A stretch of DNA of 14,013 bases from Bacteroidia bacterium (GCA_016650355.1 JAENVX010000007.1:1-14013), one strand, 5' to 3'. Shown: positions 1 through 7,653, counted from the first letter of the stretch. Made by a program: numbers and translations. Notes: a model not told the origin generated them from the sequence alone.

Positions 1-2
1 AA

Positions 3-653
3 GAGGAACTTGTCAATTTTAAAAGAAATTTTGAAGTCAGACAATTACGTCTGAATAGTTTGAAAAATGATGAGACTGCATCAACTAATTTTGGAACGCA
101 GTATTATGTAGTGGACGTGGACGATATGTTGCAAGGCAATGTGCTCCCTGAGTTGTTCAAAGATAATATCGTACTTATGGGCTTTCTTGGAGATTATATT
201 GGGGATCCTTCCTGGGACGACAAATTCTTTACGCCCCTAAATAAAGTAGTTGGTGGTCGAGCTAACCCTGATATGTTTGGGTTGGTCGTGCACGCTAATA
301 TTGTTTCTATGATTTTGGAAGAAGATTATATAAACACTATTGGTGAATTGATGAGATACGTGATCGCATTTTTTGTGTGCCTATTAACTGTTGCATTGTT
401 TATATGGATTGATCTAAATTTGCCAGTATGGTTTGATGCACTTTCGGTTACCATACAACTTGTCGAATTACTTATTATTTCTTTCTTCATTATTTTTGCA
501 TTTGCTTGGTGGAACCTGAAATTAGACTTAACCGTTGCAATAGGGGTTTCCGCTCTCGTTGGCCCATGTTATGATATTTTCAAAAGCTTCCAAAATGAAA
601 TAAATAGGAGACTTACTAAACGGAGGGAACAAGTATTAACAACTGAAGTCTAA
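3..653 (+). CDS. CHASE2 domain membrane protein, C-terminal part (5' end outside window)
   Basis: The reading frame is open from base 3, so the protein begins outside the window and 216 residues are visible. The TTG at 60 is only an internal leucine codon. The first ~90 visible residues resemble the end of a CHASE2 extracytoplasmic sensor domain: a strand-like stretch with DNIVLMGFLGDY, then FTPLN, then the typical VVHANIVSMIL. Three hydrophobic segments follow at roughly visible residues 115-137, 144-170 and 174-192, then a short basic cytoplasmic tail (NRRLTKRREQ). CHASE2 is known as a periplasmic sensor module, usually joined to a kinase, cyclase or GGDEF domain. Here nothing follows the membrane segments, so no output domain is attached. 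The next gene starts 28 bp downstream on the same strand and encodes a secreted FecR-like protein, so the two are probably co-transcribed. The ligand is unknown. The domain call is by pattern recognition. Confidence 0.75.
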   Translation, partial: EELVNFKRNFEVRQLRLNSLKNDETASTNFGTQYYVVDVDDMLQGNVLPELFKDNIVLMGFLGDYIGDPSWDDKFFTPLNKVVGGRANPDMFGLVVHANIVSMILEEDYINTIGELMRYVIAFFVCLLTVALFIWIDLNLPVWFDALSVTIQLVELLIISFFIIFAFAWWNLKLDLTVAIGVSALVGPCYDIFKSFQNEINRRLTKRREQVLTTEV

Positions 654-681
654 ATTTGGCACGATTTTTCATTATTTTCGT

Positions 682-1602
682 ATGTACAATATTCTTAAAA
701 CCATGAAAAAAGGTAGAATTTTAATGATCTGTAGCTTTGTCTTTATCAGTAGCTTGATTTATGGTCAGGACTACACATTTAAAGTACTAGCCAACAAAGG
801 TGCTAATGAAATGAAGTCAGGAGATACTTGGCAGGCTGTGAAGACAGGTGCAAGCCTTAAATCAGGAGACGAAATTAAGGTAACAGAAAACTCTTATTTA
901 GGATTGGTTCATGCTACAGGAAAGCCAATGGAACTTAAACAGGCAGGTAGTTATAAAGTGGCTGACCTGGCTGCAAAAGTTAGCGGAGGCACAAGTGTAC
1001 TTAATAAGTACACAGATTTTATTCTTAGTAGTAATTCAGCAGAAGCTAAAAAGAACAGATTGAGCGCAACAGGAGCTGTTCACCGTGGACTTGAGGATAT
1101 CAAGGTATACCTTCCAGAAAATCAATATGCTGGCATTTATAACAACATTGCGATCATTAATTGGGAAGCTTCTAAGGCAGGTGGGCCATATACTGTTACG
1201 CTCAAGAACATGTTTGATGATGAATTGATGAAGACGGATACACCAGAGACGACCCTTCAAATTGATTTGAAGGATCCGAAATTTGCAAATGAAACTGCTA
1301 TCCTCGTTGAAGTAAAATCCAAAAACGATTCAAAAAGTAAATCAGAACAGCATTTAATAAAAAAACTTTCTCCAGCCGATTACGAAAAGGTGAAGAAGTC
1401 GCTGGCGGAGATCACGGGTGAAGTACAGGAGGTAACTGCTCTTAATCAATTTATCTTGGCTGGTTTTTACGAAGAGAACAAGCTATTTATTGATGCGATT
1501 ACTGCCTATGAGCAAGCAATAAAAATGGCACCGGATGTGCCCTCCTATCAAGAAGCTTATGACGAGTTTCTATTAAGAAATAAGCTTAAAATTCCTAAGT
1601 AG
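682..1602 (+). CDS. Secreted FecR-like domain protein with C-terminal TPR-like repeat
   Basis: This 306-residue protein has an N-terminal signal peptide (hydrophobic stretch ICSFVFISSLIYG, likely cut before QDYTF), so the mature form is periplasmic or envelope-associated. Residues ~30-95 resemble the FecR fold: GDTWQAVKTGASLKSGDEIKV, then SYLGLVHATGKPMEL and GSYKV. A ~100-residue beta-rich middle follows, with a strand-like NIAIINWEASKAGGPYTVTL. The end (about 250-300) carries one TPR-like helical hairpin, with AITAYEQAIKMAPD as the characteristic piece. The ATG at 703 (MKKGRILM...) is an equally good start and gives a more typical signal peptide; neither has a Shine-Dalgarno sequence. It lies 28 bp after the CHASE2 gene and is followed by a strong terminator, so it is the last gene of that unit. 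I infer a partner role with the CHASE2 sensor. A FecR-type anti-sigma function is unlikely, because no cytoplasmic sigma-binding part is seen. Confidence 0.7.
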   Translation: MYNILKTMKKGRILMICSFVFISSLIYGQDYTFKVLANKGANEMKSGDTWQAVKTGASLKSGDEIKVTENSYLGLVHATGKPMELKQAGSYKVADLAAKVSGGTSVLNKYTDFILSSNSAEAKKNRLSATGAVHRGLEDIKVYLPENQYAGIYNNIAIINWEASKAGGPYTVTLKNMFDDELMKTDTPETTLQIDLKDPKFANETAILVEVKSKNDSKSKSEQHLIKKLSPADYEKVKKSLAEITGEVQEVTALNQFILAGFYEENKLFIDAITAYEQAIKMAPDVPSYQEAYDEFLLRNKLKIPK

Positions 1603-1618
1603 GGGTTAAAATTAGTAG

Positions 1619-1649
1619 AAAGGCTCTTCCCATGGAAGAGCCTTTTTTT
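1619..1649 (+). terminator. Rho-independent terminator after the FecR-like gene
   Basis: A perfect 10-bp GC-rich stem, AGGCTCTTCC (1621-1630) with GGAAGAGCCT (1634-1643), encloses a 3-nt loop. It is extended by A:T pairs (AA at 1619-1620) and followed directly by a run of Ts to 1649. It begins 17 bases after the stop codon at 1602 and separates the CHASE2/FecR unit from sucD. Confidence 0.9.
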
Positions 1650-1666
1650 ATATGCAAATGGTTGTG

Positions 1667-1697
1667 TTTGGCTGGCAACGATATTGTTCTAATTTTG
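1667..1697 (+). promoter_or_regulatory. Bacteroidota-type promoter of sucD
   Basis: TTTG at 1667-1670 and TAATTTTG at 1690-1697 are separated by 19 bp, an exact match to the Bacteroidota consensus TTTG-N19-TAnnTTTG. Transcription would start near 1702-1706, giving a short leader of about 16-20 nt before the ATG at 1722. It lies just after the upstream terminator, so sucD is expected to be an independent transcript. Confidence 0.75.
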
Positions 1698-1721
1698 TAA
1701 ACTCACCTAATAGCAATACCT

Positions 1722-2600
1722 ATGAGCGTTTTGGTTAATAAAAATTCCCGCGTAATTGTTCAGGGATTCACTGGAACAGAAGGTACATTCCATGCAAGCC
1801 AAATGATAGAGTATGGAACCAATGTTGTGGGTGGAATTACCCCCGGAAAAGGTGGGCTGGTTCATTTAGACAGACCTGTGTTCAATACAGTGAAGGAGGC
1901 AATTGCAAAAACAGGGGCTGACGTTTCGATAATTTTTGTTCCTCCAGCTTTTGCGGCTGATTCTATTATGGAAGCAGCTGAAGCGGGTATTAAAGTAATT
2001 ATCGCAATTACAGAAGGTATTCCGGTTAAAGACATGATGCTTGCCAAGCAATATGTTAAGGAAAGAGGTGTGACTTTGGTTGGGCCAAATTGCCCAGGTG
2101 TAATTACGCCTGGCGAAGCCAAGGTTGGTATTATGCCTGGATTTGTATTTAAGAAAGGCACGATTGGAATTGTGTCGAAATCTGGAACCCTTACTTACGA
2201 AGCTGCAGATCAAATTGTAAAAGCTGGCTTGGGCATTACCACTGCCATTGGTATTGGTGGTGATCCTATCATCGGAACGACTACAAAAGACGCAGTAGAA
2301 CTTTTAATGAATGATCCTGAGACAAAAGGTATTGTGATGATAGGTGAAATAGGTGGAAACTATGAACCAGTTGCTGCCCGCTGGATTAAAGAGACAGGAA
2401 ATAAGAAACCCGTAGTTGGATTTATTGCCGGCCAAACTGCCCCTCCTGGCAGAAGGATGGGTCATGCTGGAGCAATCATTGGTGGAGCAGAAGATACCGC
2501 AGCAGCAAAGATGGCAATCATGCGCGAGTGCGGCATTCACGTGGTAGAATCCCCTGCCTTAATAGGTGAAACTATGTTAAAGGCTCTGGGAAAGAAATAG
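1722..2600 (+). CDS. sucD: Succinyl-CoA ligase (ADP/GDP-forming), alpha subunit
   Basis: This is the alpha subunit of the TCA-cycle enzyme that converts succinyl-CoA, phosphate and NDP to succinate, CoA and NTP; it acts in the cytoplasm with a beta subunit (SucC). Its 292 residues match the usual ~290. Visible landmarks are the CoA-binding N-terminal fold with GFTGTEGTFH (15-24) and GGITPGKGG (37-45), the conserved GPNCPGVITP (121-130), the SKSGTLTYE segment (152-160), and GHAGAIIGG with His248, the residue phosphorylated in this family. All key motifs are intact. No sucC lies next to it, so the beta subunit must be encoded elsewhere, as is common in Bacteroidota. The gene sits behind its own promoter, has no obvious Shine-Dalgarno sequence, and converges on the PhoH gene with a 22-bp gap. 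Confidence 0.97.
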   Translation: MSVLVNKNSRVIVQGFTGTEGTFHASQMIEYGTNVVGGITPGKGGLVHLDRPVFNTVKEAIAKTGADVSIIFVPPAFAADSIMEAAEAGIKVIIAITEGIPVKDMMLAKQYVKERGVTLVGPNCPGVITPGEAKVGIMPGFVFKKGTIGIVSKSGTLTYEAADQIVKAGLGITTAIGIGGDPIIGTTTKDAVELLMNDPETKGIVMIGEIGGNYEPVAARWIKETGNKKPVVGFIAGQTAPPGRRMGHAGAIIGGAEDTAAAKMAIMRECGIHVVESPALIGETMLKALGKK

Positions 2601-2622
2601 CCCAATCGCTAATTCTAATCAA

Positions 2623-3960
2623 TTATAACAGATCATTCGCAAGGTTAGCCAATTCAGACCGCTCACCTTTTTCAAGAGTAATATGAGCATACAACTCATG
2701 GTCTTTTAAGCGATCAATAATATAGGACAATCCATTGCTTTGCGAGTCCAAATACGGAGTATCAATTTGATGAATATCTCCCGTAAAAATAATCTTACAA
2801 TTCTCACCTGCCCGAGTGATAATAGTTTTGACTTCATGCGGTGTTAGATTCTGGGCTTCGTCCACAATGAAACAAATATTTGAGAGGCTCCGCCCTCTGA
2901 TGTAGGCGAGTGGTGTAATAACAAGTTTCTCATTCGTCACCATTTCAGTGATTCTTGAATATTCTTTATCATTCTCGCTATACTGGTTTTGGATAAACTT
3001 AAGGTTGTCCCATAAGGGCTCCATGTAGGGGTTAAGCTTTGATTTTATGTCTCCCGGCAGGTACCCAATATCTTTGTTGCTAAGAGGAACAATAGGTCTC
3101 GCTAAATAGATTTGCTTGTACTCCCTTTTTTGTTCCAAAGCAGCGGCTAAAGCAATTAAAGTTTTTCCAGTTCCTGCTACACCTTGCATGGACACAAGTT
3201 TTACTTCAGGTTTGAGAACAGCATGAATAGCAAATGCTTGCTCCGCATTTCTAGGTTTTATTCCATAGGCATTTCGCTTCTCCACCTGCTCTACCATGCC
3301 GTTTGCAGAATTATAAAAAGCAAGCACTGATTTCTTTCCACTCTTTAAAATGTAATAATGGTTTTTCATCGGTTTCTCTTTGCCCAGTACTTCACCAGGA
3401 GGGCAATACCCTTTGTCATAAAGCAAATTGATCATATTGGGATCAATGTCTTCAACCACTTTGCTACCAGTGTATAGTGAACTTATATTTTGGATCTTGC
3501 CGGTAGTATAGTCTTCGGAAATTAAACCAAGTGCCTTCGCTTTAAGCCGCAGATTAATATCTTTTGAAACTAATATTACCTTTTTTCCTTTCTCTTCTTT
3601 CTGAAGAAGCAATGCCGAATTAAGTATTCGATGGTCAGCTTTGTCCTCGTTAAAAACTTTATTTGCGTCAACTTGCCCATTGCCACCGGTATCCATCACT
3701 ACTTTGAAATTTCCTTTGCCCTTTCCGTTGATAGGGTTCCAGTGGTGGAGCATCTGGTTTTTGGCCAGCTTGTCAATTAAGCGTATAAATTCGCGAGCCT
3801 CAAAATTCTTTGTGTCATTTCCTTTTTTAAAATTGTCGAGCTCTTCCAGTACTGTAATAGGAATGCCAATGTCGTGTTCGTCAAAGTTGAGGATACTGTT
3901 ATGTTCGTAGATAATAACAGACGTGTCGAGTACGAAAATTTTTTTCTCTTTTTTAGCCAT
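2623..3960 (-). CDS. PIN domain-PhoH ATPase fusion (PhoH family)
   Basis: This 445-residue cytoplasmic protein joins an N-terminal PIN-type nuclease fold to a C-terminal PhoH helicase-like ATPase. In the PIN part (about 7-150) the acidic metal-binding residues are visible: D12 in VLDTSVI, E40 in VLEELD, D109 in KADHRIL and D134 in VSKDINLRLKA, so it looks catalytically competent. The ATPase part (about 230-445) carries Walker A GVAGTGKT (260-267), the ARPIVPLSNKDIGYLPG segment (287-303), Walker B FIVDEAQN (364-371) and a FTGDIHQID motif (392-400). This is the common PhoH2/YlaK-type architecture. Family members have been linked to RNA unwinding and cleavage; the substrate here is unknown. The ATG at 3960 is the only sensible start because it directly precedes the PIN strand. 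The gene is monocistronic, convergent with sucD, and preceded by an unusual hairpin leader annotated separately. Confidence 0.92.
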   Translation of the reverse strand: MAKKEKKIFVLDTSVIIYEHNSILNFDEHDIGIPITVLEELDNFKKGNDTKNFEAREFIRLIDKLAKNQMLHHWNPINGKGKGNFKVVMDTGGNGQVDANKVFNEDKADHRILNSALLLQKEEKGKKVILVSKDINLRLKAKALGLISEDYTTGKIQNISSLYTGSKVVEDIDPNMINLLYDKGYCPPGEVLGKEKPMKNHYYILKSGKKSVLAFYNSANGMVEQVEKRNAYGIKPRNAEQAFAIHAVLKPEVKLVSMQGVAGTGKTLIALAAALEQKREYKQIYLARPIVPLSNKDIGYLPGDIKSKLNPYMEPLWDNLKFIQNQYSENDKEYSRITEMVTNEKLVITPLAYIRGRSLSNICFIVDEAQNLTPHEVKTIITRAGENCKIIFTGDIHQIDTPYLDSQSNGLSYIIDRLKDHELYAHITLEKGERSELANLANDLL

Positions 3961-3984
3961 GTTTTAAAAGAAAGGTTCACCCAT

Positions 3985-4051
3985 AAAAAAATCGCGAAGA
4001 CACGTTTTTACCAGGATAAAATATCAACCAGTATGAAACGTTTCTTCGCGA
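3985..4051 (-). terminator. Terminator-like long hairpin with T7 tract in the phoH leader
   Basis: Two 16-base arms, 3992-4007 and 4036-4051, pair at 15 of 16 positions (minus-strand arms TCGCGAAGAAACGTTT and AAACGTGTCTTCGCGA). The intervening loop is 28 nt. On the minus strand the second arm is followed immediately by seven Ts (3991-3985), as in an intrinsic terminator; on the plus strand there is no T tract. It ends only 24 bases before the PhoH ATG. It may terminate read-through from the AlbA operon, attenuate phoH transcription, or form the 3' end of a small RNA. Confidence 0.6.
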
Positions 4052-4067
4052 CATTCAATCAATTGAT

Positions 4068-4100
4068 TAAATCTAATCAAACGATTCGTAAATAAACAAC
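4068..4100 (-). promoter_or_regulatory. Predicted phoH promoter overlapped by a palindrome
   Basis: On the minus strand, GTTG (4100-4097) is followed after 21 bp by TAGATTTA (4075-4068), one mismatch from the Bacteroidota -7 box TAnnTTTG. Transcription would start near 4062 and give a ~100-nt phoH leader that contains the hairpin at 3992-4051. A perfect inverted repeat, TTGATTA-AATC-TAATCAA (plus strand 4063-4080), covers the -7 box and could be an operator. This is pattern matching only. Confidence 0.4.
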
Positions 4101-4156
4101 TGTTTGTCTTATTCTTTTTATTGGGAATTTGATCTAAGCCCTGGAGGTAAACCTGC

Positions 4157-4858
4157 TTAAAATCTTGAATAAAAATCACCTTTTTCAGTAGGGGTGACTT
4201 TTAGAACATGCCCTAATACCAGCAGGATTAGCTTCTTTGATGCGCTTGATTTATTTAGAGAGGCAAGTTTCTTAAATTCATCCAGAGAAATGGTAGGGGT
4301 TTTGTTGAGGTGCTTCACCAATTGATCTTCCTTTTCGCCATATGTAAATTTCACACCATTTTTCGATCGTGATCGCCTTATAATTTCGCGCATTTCGCGA
4401 CTTGCTTTTAAGCATTTATCATCCACACGAATATAGGCTTCTTTGATATCTGGACTCACCACAAAGTAGTGGGGTGGTCTTTCACTTTTTGGAATATCTA
4501 GCTTAAGAACAAAATGCTTTCCGGATAGTCTGATAACCTGTTCAGTAAATATCAACTTTGGCCGACATTGTTTTTCTAAGACGGTATTTATCAAATGAGA
4601 TTCTTCCTCGGGATATTTTATACCCGGTATACTTTTGTCATCATCTACACCGATGAGCATGGTTCCACCACTTGTGTTGGCGAAGGCAATTAATTCTTTG
4701 GCGATTTTGTCGGGGTGAGCTGCTTTCCGCTTAAATTCCAAATGAGATCCTTCTCCTTTTTTTACTAAGTTTTTTAATTTCTGAATACTTGAGCCATCAA
4801 GTAGTAGCCCCTCATAGTTCTTGTTAAGTTGGGTTTCTGGTAGAAAGATGGAAGCCAT
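4157..4858 (-). CDS. Schlafen AlbA_2 domain protein with C-terminal winged-helix-like region
   Basis: A 233-residue cytoplasmic protein. Residues ~35-165 show the AlbA_2 (Schlafen-like, formerly AAA_4) pattern: LEFKRK (40-45), then KELIAFANTSGG (54-65) and MLIGVDDD (67-74), and near the end YIRVDDKCLKASREMREIIRR (142-162, given in part: YIRV, REMREII). This domain is known in nucleic-acid-binding and transcription-related proteins. Residues ~173-215 (EDQLVKHLNKTPTISLDEF, then SASKKLILLVLGHVLKV) fit a small winged helix-turn-helix. It is the third gene of an operon, 23 bp after the AAA+ gene. I infer that it brings DNA or RNA binding to the AAA+/VWA pair. The substrate, and whether it has nuclease activity, cannot be told from the sequence. 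It starts at an ATG with no upstream in-frame alternative that I favour. Confidence 0.72.
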   Translation of the reverse strand: MASIFLPETQLNKNYEGLLLDGSSIQKLKNLVKKGEGSHLEFKRKAAHPDKIAKELIAFANTSGGTMLIGVDDDKSIPGIKYPEEESHLINTVLEKQCRPKLIFTEQVIRLSGKHFVLKLDIPKSERPPHYFVVSPDIKEAYIRVDDKCLKASREMREIIRRSRSKNGVKFTYGEKEDQLVKHLNKTPTISLDEFKKLASLNKSSASKKLILLVLGHVLKVTPTEKGDFYSRF

Positions 4859-4881
4859 TTTCGAATGCGAATTCTTGAAAG

Positions 4882-6411
4882 TTATCTCAGGCCTTTGAAA
4901 TTTTCGTCTTCATTGTCTTCATCTTCTTCTTCTTGTTGCTCTACTTTGGGCATGCTAAACATGCTGCTCAGAAGATCCTTAAATTGAAGTCCATTAGAGA
5001 GATTATGCTTGCTAATGAGACTGTATTCAGCCAATCCGTGTAATGCAAATTCCATGAGGAAGAGCTTTGTGTTTTGATCTTGAGTTTTATGAAATTCATT
5101 TATAAGATCAATCAGACCGGGAACACTTTTTAATAACTTTTCGTAATTCTGATTAGTCAGTTCATTTAATAGATCAATTGTGTTGCCATCACCAAACCAG
5201 TTCGCGATTTTCTTATAAGGACTTTTTTCTTTCTGTTTTCTAAACTTATCCGGATCTGGAAAATAGTTTAGAAATTGTGTACGGATGGCTTTACCTATCA
5301 GATTCTGTGCTACGATGCCAGGGCCTTCCTGTTCACCTTCGTAAACGAGTTCAACTTTTCCAGTTATGGATGGGACAACACCAATAAAATCAGAAATCCG
5401 AACGAACGTATTTTTCTCACCATTAATGATACTCCTTCTTTCTGCACCCGCGACTAAATTTTCCATGGCTGAAATGGTAAGCCTGGCAGAAACACCACTC
5501 TTTGCATCGACATATTCACTTCTCCTCGCTTCGAATGCAATCTGTTCGACCAAATCTTTAGTTAGCTCACCTACCGCGATGACCTTCTTTTGGTCTTCAC
5601 GAATAAAAGCTTCTTGTTGCGTAATCTTTTTGCCAATATCAAGCGTCTTGGGATAGTGCGTTATTATTTGACTATCAATTCGATCTTTCAATGGAGTCAC
5701 AATACTTCCGCGATTGGTGTAATCCTCAGGATTTGCCGTAAACACAAATTGAAGATCCAGTGGTAACCTTATCTTAAATCCCCGAATCTGAATGTCTCCC
5801 TCTTGTAGAATATTAAAAAGGGCAACCTGGATTCTTGCCTGAAGGTCAGGCAATTCATTAATTACAAAAATACAACGATGTGATCTTGGGATCAGTCCAA
5901 AGTGAATAACACGCTCGTCTGAATAGGGTAGTTTCAGCGTTGCTGCTTTAATGGGATCAACATCTCCAATTAAGTCGGCAATAGAAACATCTGGGGTTGC
6001 CAGCTTTTCTGTGTACCGATCATTGCGGTGTACCCATTGTATTTCGGTAGCATCGCCAAGCTCTTGAATTTTATCTTTTCCAAATCGTGAAATGGGATGA
6101 AGAGGATCATCATTCAGTTCAGAACCTTCTATGATCGGAATGTATTCATCCAATAATTTAACCATCAGCCGCGCTAAACGGGTTTTTGCCTGCCCGCGAA
6201 GACCTAATAGGTTTATGTCATGTCCTGCAAGAATTGCTCTTTCTAAATCAGGGATTACGGTTTCCTCAAAGCCCCAAATCCCCTCAAACACTGTTTCTAT
6301 ATTTTGAAGTTTCTCAATAAGGTTGTGGCGTAGTTCGTCCTTTATTGTTTTCGATTGATAACCAGAACTTTTTAATTGCGCCAGGGTCTTGATGCCTTTG
6401 TGTTCGTTCAT
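4882..6411 (-). CDS. MoxR / magnesium-chelatase-I-like AAA+ ATPase
   Basis: This 509-residue AAA+ ATPase resembles the ChlI/MoxR clade. Walker A is GLRGQAKT (70-77). Walker B is CIFVINELPDL (180-190), with Asn in place of the usual Asp but with the catalytic Glu present; as I recall, the NELPDL form is typical of this subfamily, so it is probably not a defect. The ILQEGDIQIRG loop (201-211) is the helix-2/pre-sensor insert region, sensor 1 is FTANPED (224-230), and a candidate arginine finger is R244 in PLKDRID. A sensor-2-like SGVSARLTISAMENL follows at 305-319. The C-terminal ~150 residues are helical and end in a very acidic tail (QQEEEDEDNEDE, 492-503). MoxR-type ATPases pair with VWA proteins to remodel or insert cofactors into partner proteins. 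The VWA gene lies 26 bp upstream and the AlbA_2 gene 23 bp downstream. The cofactor is not Mg-protoporphyrin, since no bch/chl genes are present. Confidence 0.88.
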   Translation of the reverse strand: MNEHKGIKTLAQLKSSGYQSKTIKDELRHNLIEKLQNIETVFEGIWGFEETVIPDLERAILAGHDINLLGLRGQAKTRLARLMVKLLDEYIPIIEGSELNDDPLHPISRFGKDKIQELGDATEIQWVHRNDRYTEKLATPDVSIADLIGDVDPIKAATLKLPYSDERVIHFGLIPRSHRCIFVINELPDLQARIQVALFNILQEGDIQIRGFKIRLPLDLQFVFTANPEDYTNRGSIVTPLKDRIDSQIITHYPKTLDIGKKITQQEAFIREDQKKVIAVGELTKDLVEQIAFEARRSEYVDAKSGVSARLTISAMENLVAGAERRSIINGEKNTFVRISDFIGVVPSITGKVELVYEGEQEGPGIVAQNLIGKAIRTQFLNYFPDPDKFRKQKEKSPYKKIANWFGDGNTIDLLNELTNQNYEKLLKSVPGLIDLINEFHKTQDQNTKLFLMEFALHGLAEYSLISKHNLSNGLQFKDLLSSMFSMPKVEQQEEEDEDNEDENFKGLR

Positions 6412-6437
6412 ATAGTTAGATAGGATCTATTTTGATT

Positions 6438-7535
6438 TTATAATTTCTTTCTTTTGTTTTTCTTAAAGTCTTCAAAGACCAGGTTTCCCAATCCTTGTAA
6501 ACTGCTGTAATAGGCATTGCCGTTGTTGGCCTTTGTGAAATCACGAACAAAGGATTTTAGATAAGGGTCAGTGGCAATCATGAACGTAGTTACTGGAATT
6601 TTTATCTTTCGTAGCTGACCTGCAAGGTTTAACGTCTTCGCTAAAATTTTATGATCTAAACCAAAACTATTCTTATAATATTTTATTCCTTGCTTGATGC
6701 AAGTAGGCTTACCGTCTGTGATCATAAAGACCTGTTTGTTTGCATTTTTTCTCTTTCGCAAAATATCCATTGCTAGTTCTAGCCCGGCTACCGTGTTTGT
6801 ATGAAAGGGGCCCACTTGTAAATAGGGAAGGTCTTTTATTTCAATTTGCCAGGCGTCATCACCAAATACTAATATATCCAGCGTGTCTTTAGGATATTTT
6901 TTGGTAATCAATTCTGTAAGTGCCATAGCCACTTTTTTAGCAGGAGTAATTCGGTCTTCTCCATACAAAATCATGGAGTGCGAAATATCAATCATCAAAA
7001 CAGTTGATGTTTGCGTCTTATATTCACTTTCAATAACCTCCAGATCTTCTTCAGTCATGTAAAAATTCTCTACGCCATGGTTGACCTGCGCATTCTTTAA
7101 GGAGTCAGTCATGGAGATTTGCTCAACCGTATCACCAAATTCGTAATCACGTCTGTCCGTAGTCGGTTCATCGCCACGACCATTGTGATGAGTTTTGTGT
7201 TCACCACCCTTTGCTTTCTTTAGTTTCCCAAAAATTTCTTCAAGCGCAGATTGCCGCAGGTTTTGTTCTCCTTTCGCCTTTAGTTTGAACTCTCCCCTTT
7301 GTCCATCTTCGGAGATGAAGCCGTTTTTCTTAAGATCCTCAATAAAATCTCCAATGCCGTAATTCTCATTTGTTAATTTATACTGCTTGTCAACCTCTGT
7401 GAGCCATTGGAGCGCCTCAGAAACATTTCCTGAAGTGATTAACACCAATTGCATGAAAATCTTAAAAAGTTTTTCAAAATCTGTTTTTGACCCTTCGGGG
7501 GGTGGGGTGAATTTTGAAAAACGATATCCAAGCAT
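6438..7535 (-). CDS. VWA domain protein, partner of the MoxR-like ATPase
   Basis: A 365-residue soluble protein without a signal peptide. The first ~100 residues are helical, a charged low-complexity linker follows (GGEHKTHHNGRGDEPTTDRRD, ~110-130, part), and the von Willebrand factor A domain occupies about 175-345. The metal-ion-dependent adhesion site is intact: D183-I-S-H-S187, a Thr near 246-248 (FHTNT), and D274 in MITDGKPTC. These residues coordinate Mg2+/Mn2+ in VWA domains. This size and composition resemble the VWA subunits encoded next to MoxR-type ATPases, which act as adaptors or substrate binders. It is the first gene of the operon and starts at ATG 7535 with no Shine-Dalgarno sequence. 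Only a weak -7-like TAGTTTAT (7571-7564) lies upstream. The basic C-terminus (KKNKRKKL) is notable. Target unknown. Confidence 0.87.
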   Translation of the reverse strand: MLGYRFSKFTPPPEGSKTDFEKLFKIFMQLVLITSGNVSEALQWLTEVDKQYKLTNENYGIGDFIEDLKKNGFISEDGQRGEFKLKAKGEQNLRQSALEEIFGKLKKAKGGEHKTHHNGRGDEPTTDRRDYEFGDTVEQISMTDSLKNAQVNHGVENFYMTEEDLEVIESEYKTQTSTVLMIDISHSMILYGEDRITPAKKVAMALTELITKKYPKDTLDILVFGDDAWQIEIKDLPYLQVGPFHTNTVAGLELAMDILRKRKNANKQVFMITDGKPTCIKQGIKYYKNSFGLDHKILAKTLNLAGQLRKIKIPVTTFMIATDPYLKSFVRDFTKANNGNAYYSSLQGLGNLVFEDFKKNKRKKL

Positions 7536-7653
7536 TCTTTATGATTGTTTTGAGTAATAACCAATAAACTACGGTTTCTGTTCTATACGCGATCTAAGTG
7601 GAGTGGCAGTGGTTACTTAATTTTACTTTTAGAAATATAGCGAACCTATGTAA

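Noticed and set aside
60..653. A separate 197-residue protein starting at TTG 60
   Set aside because: The frame is open upstream to base 3 and the upstream residues continue plausibly, so the TTG is an internal leucine codon of a gene cut by the window edge.
3874..4095. Plus-strand ORF of 73 codons across the PhoH start and the hairpin region
   Set aside because: It overlaps the PhoH N-terminus antisense, has no recognisable domain, and its composition follows the hairpin and AT-rich gap.
4135..4159. TAAGC...GCTTA imperfect hairpin at the stop codon of the AlbA_2 gene
   Set aside because: It needs a 5-nt bulge and has no T tract, so a terminator call is not supported.
4157..7535. Defence island or phage-related system built on the AAA+/VWA/AlbA genes
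   Set aside because: No nuclease, methylase, reverse transcriptase, integrase or other defence gene is nearby, and surrounding genes are housekeeping.
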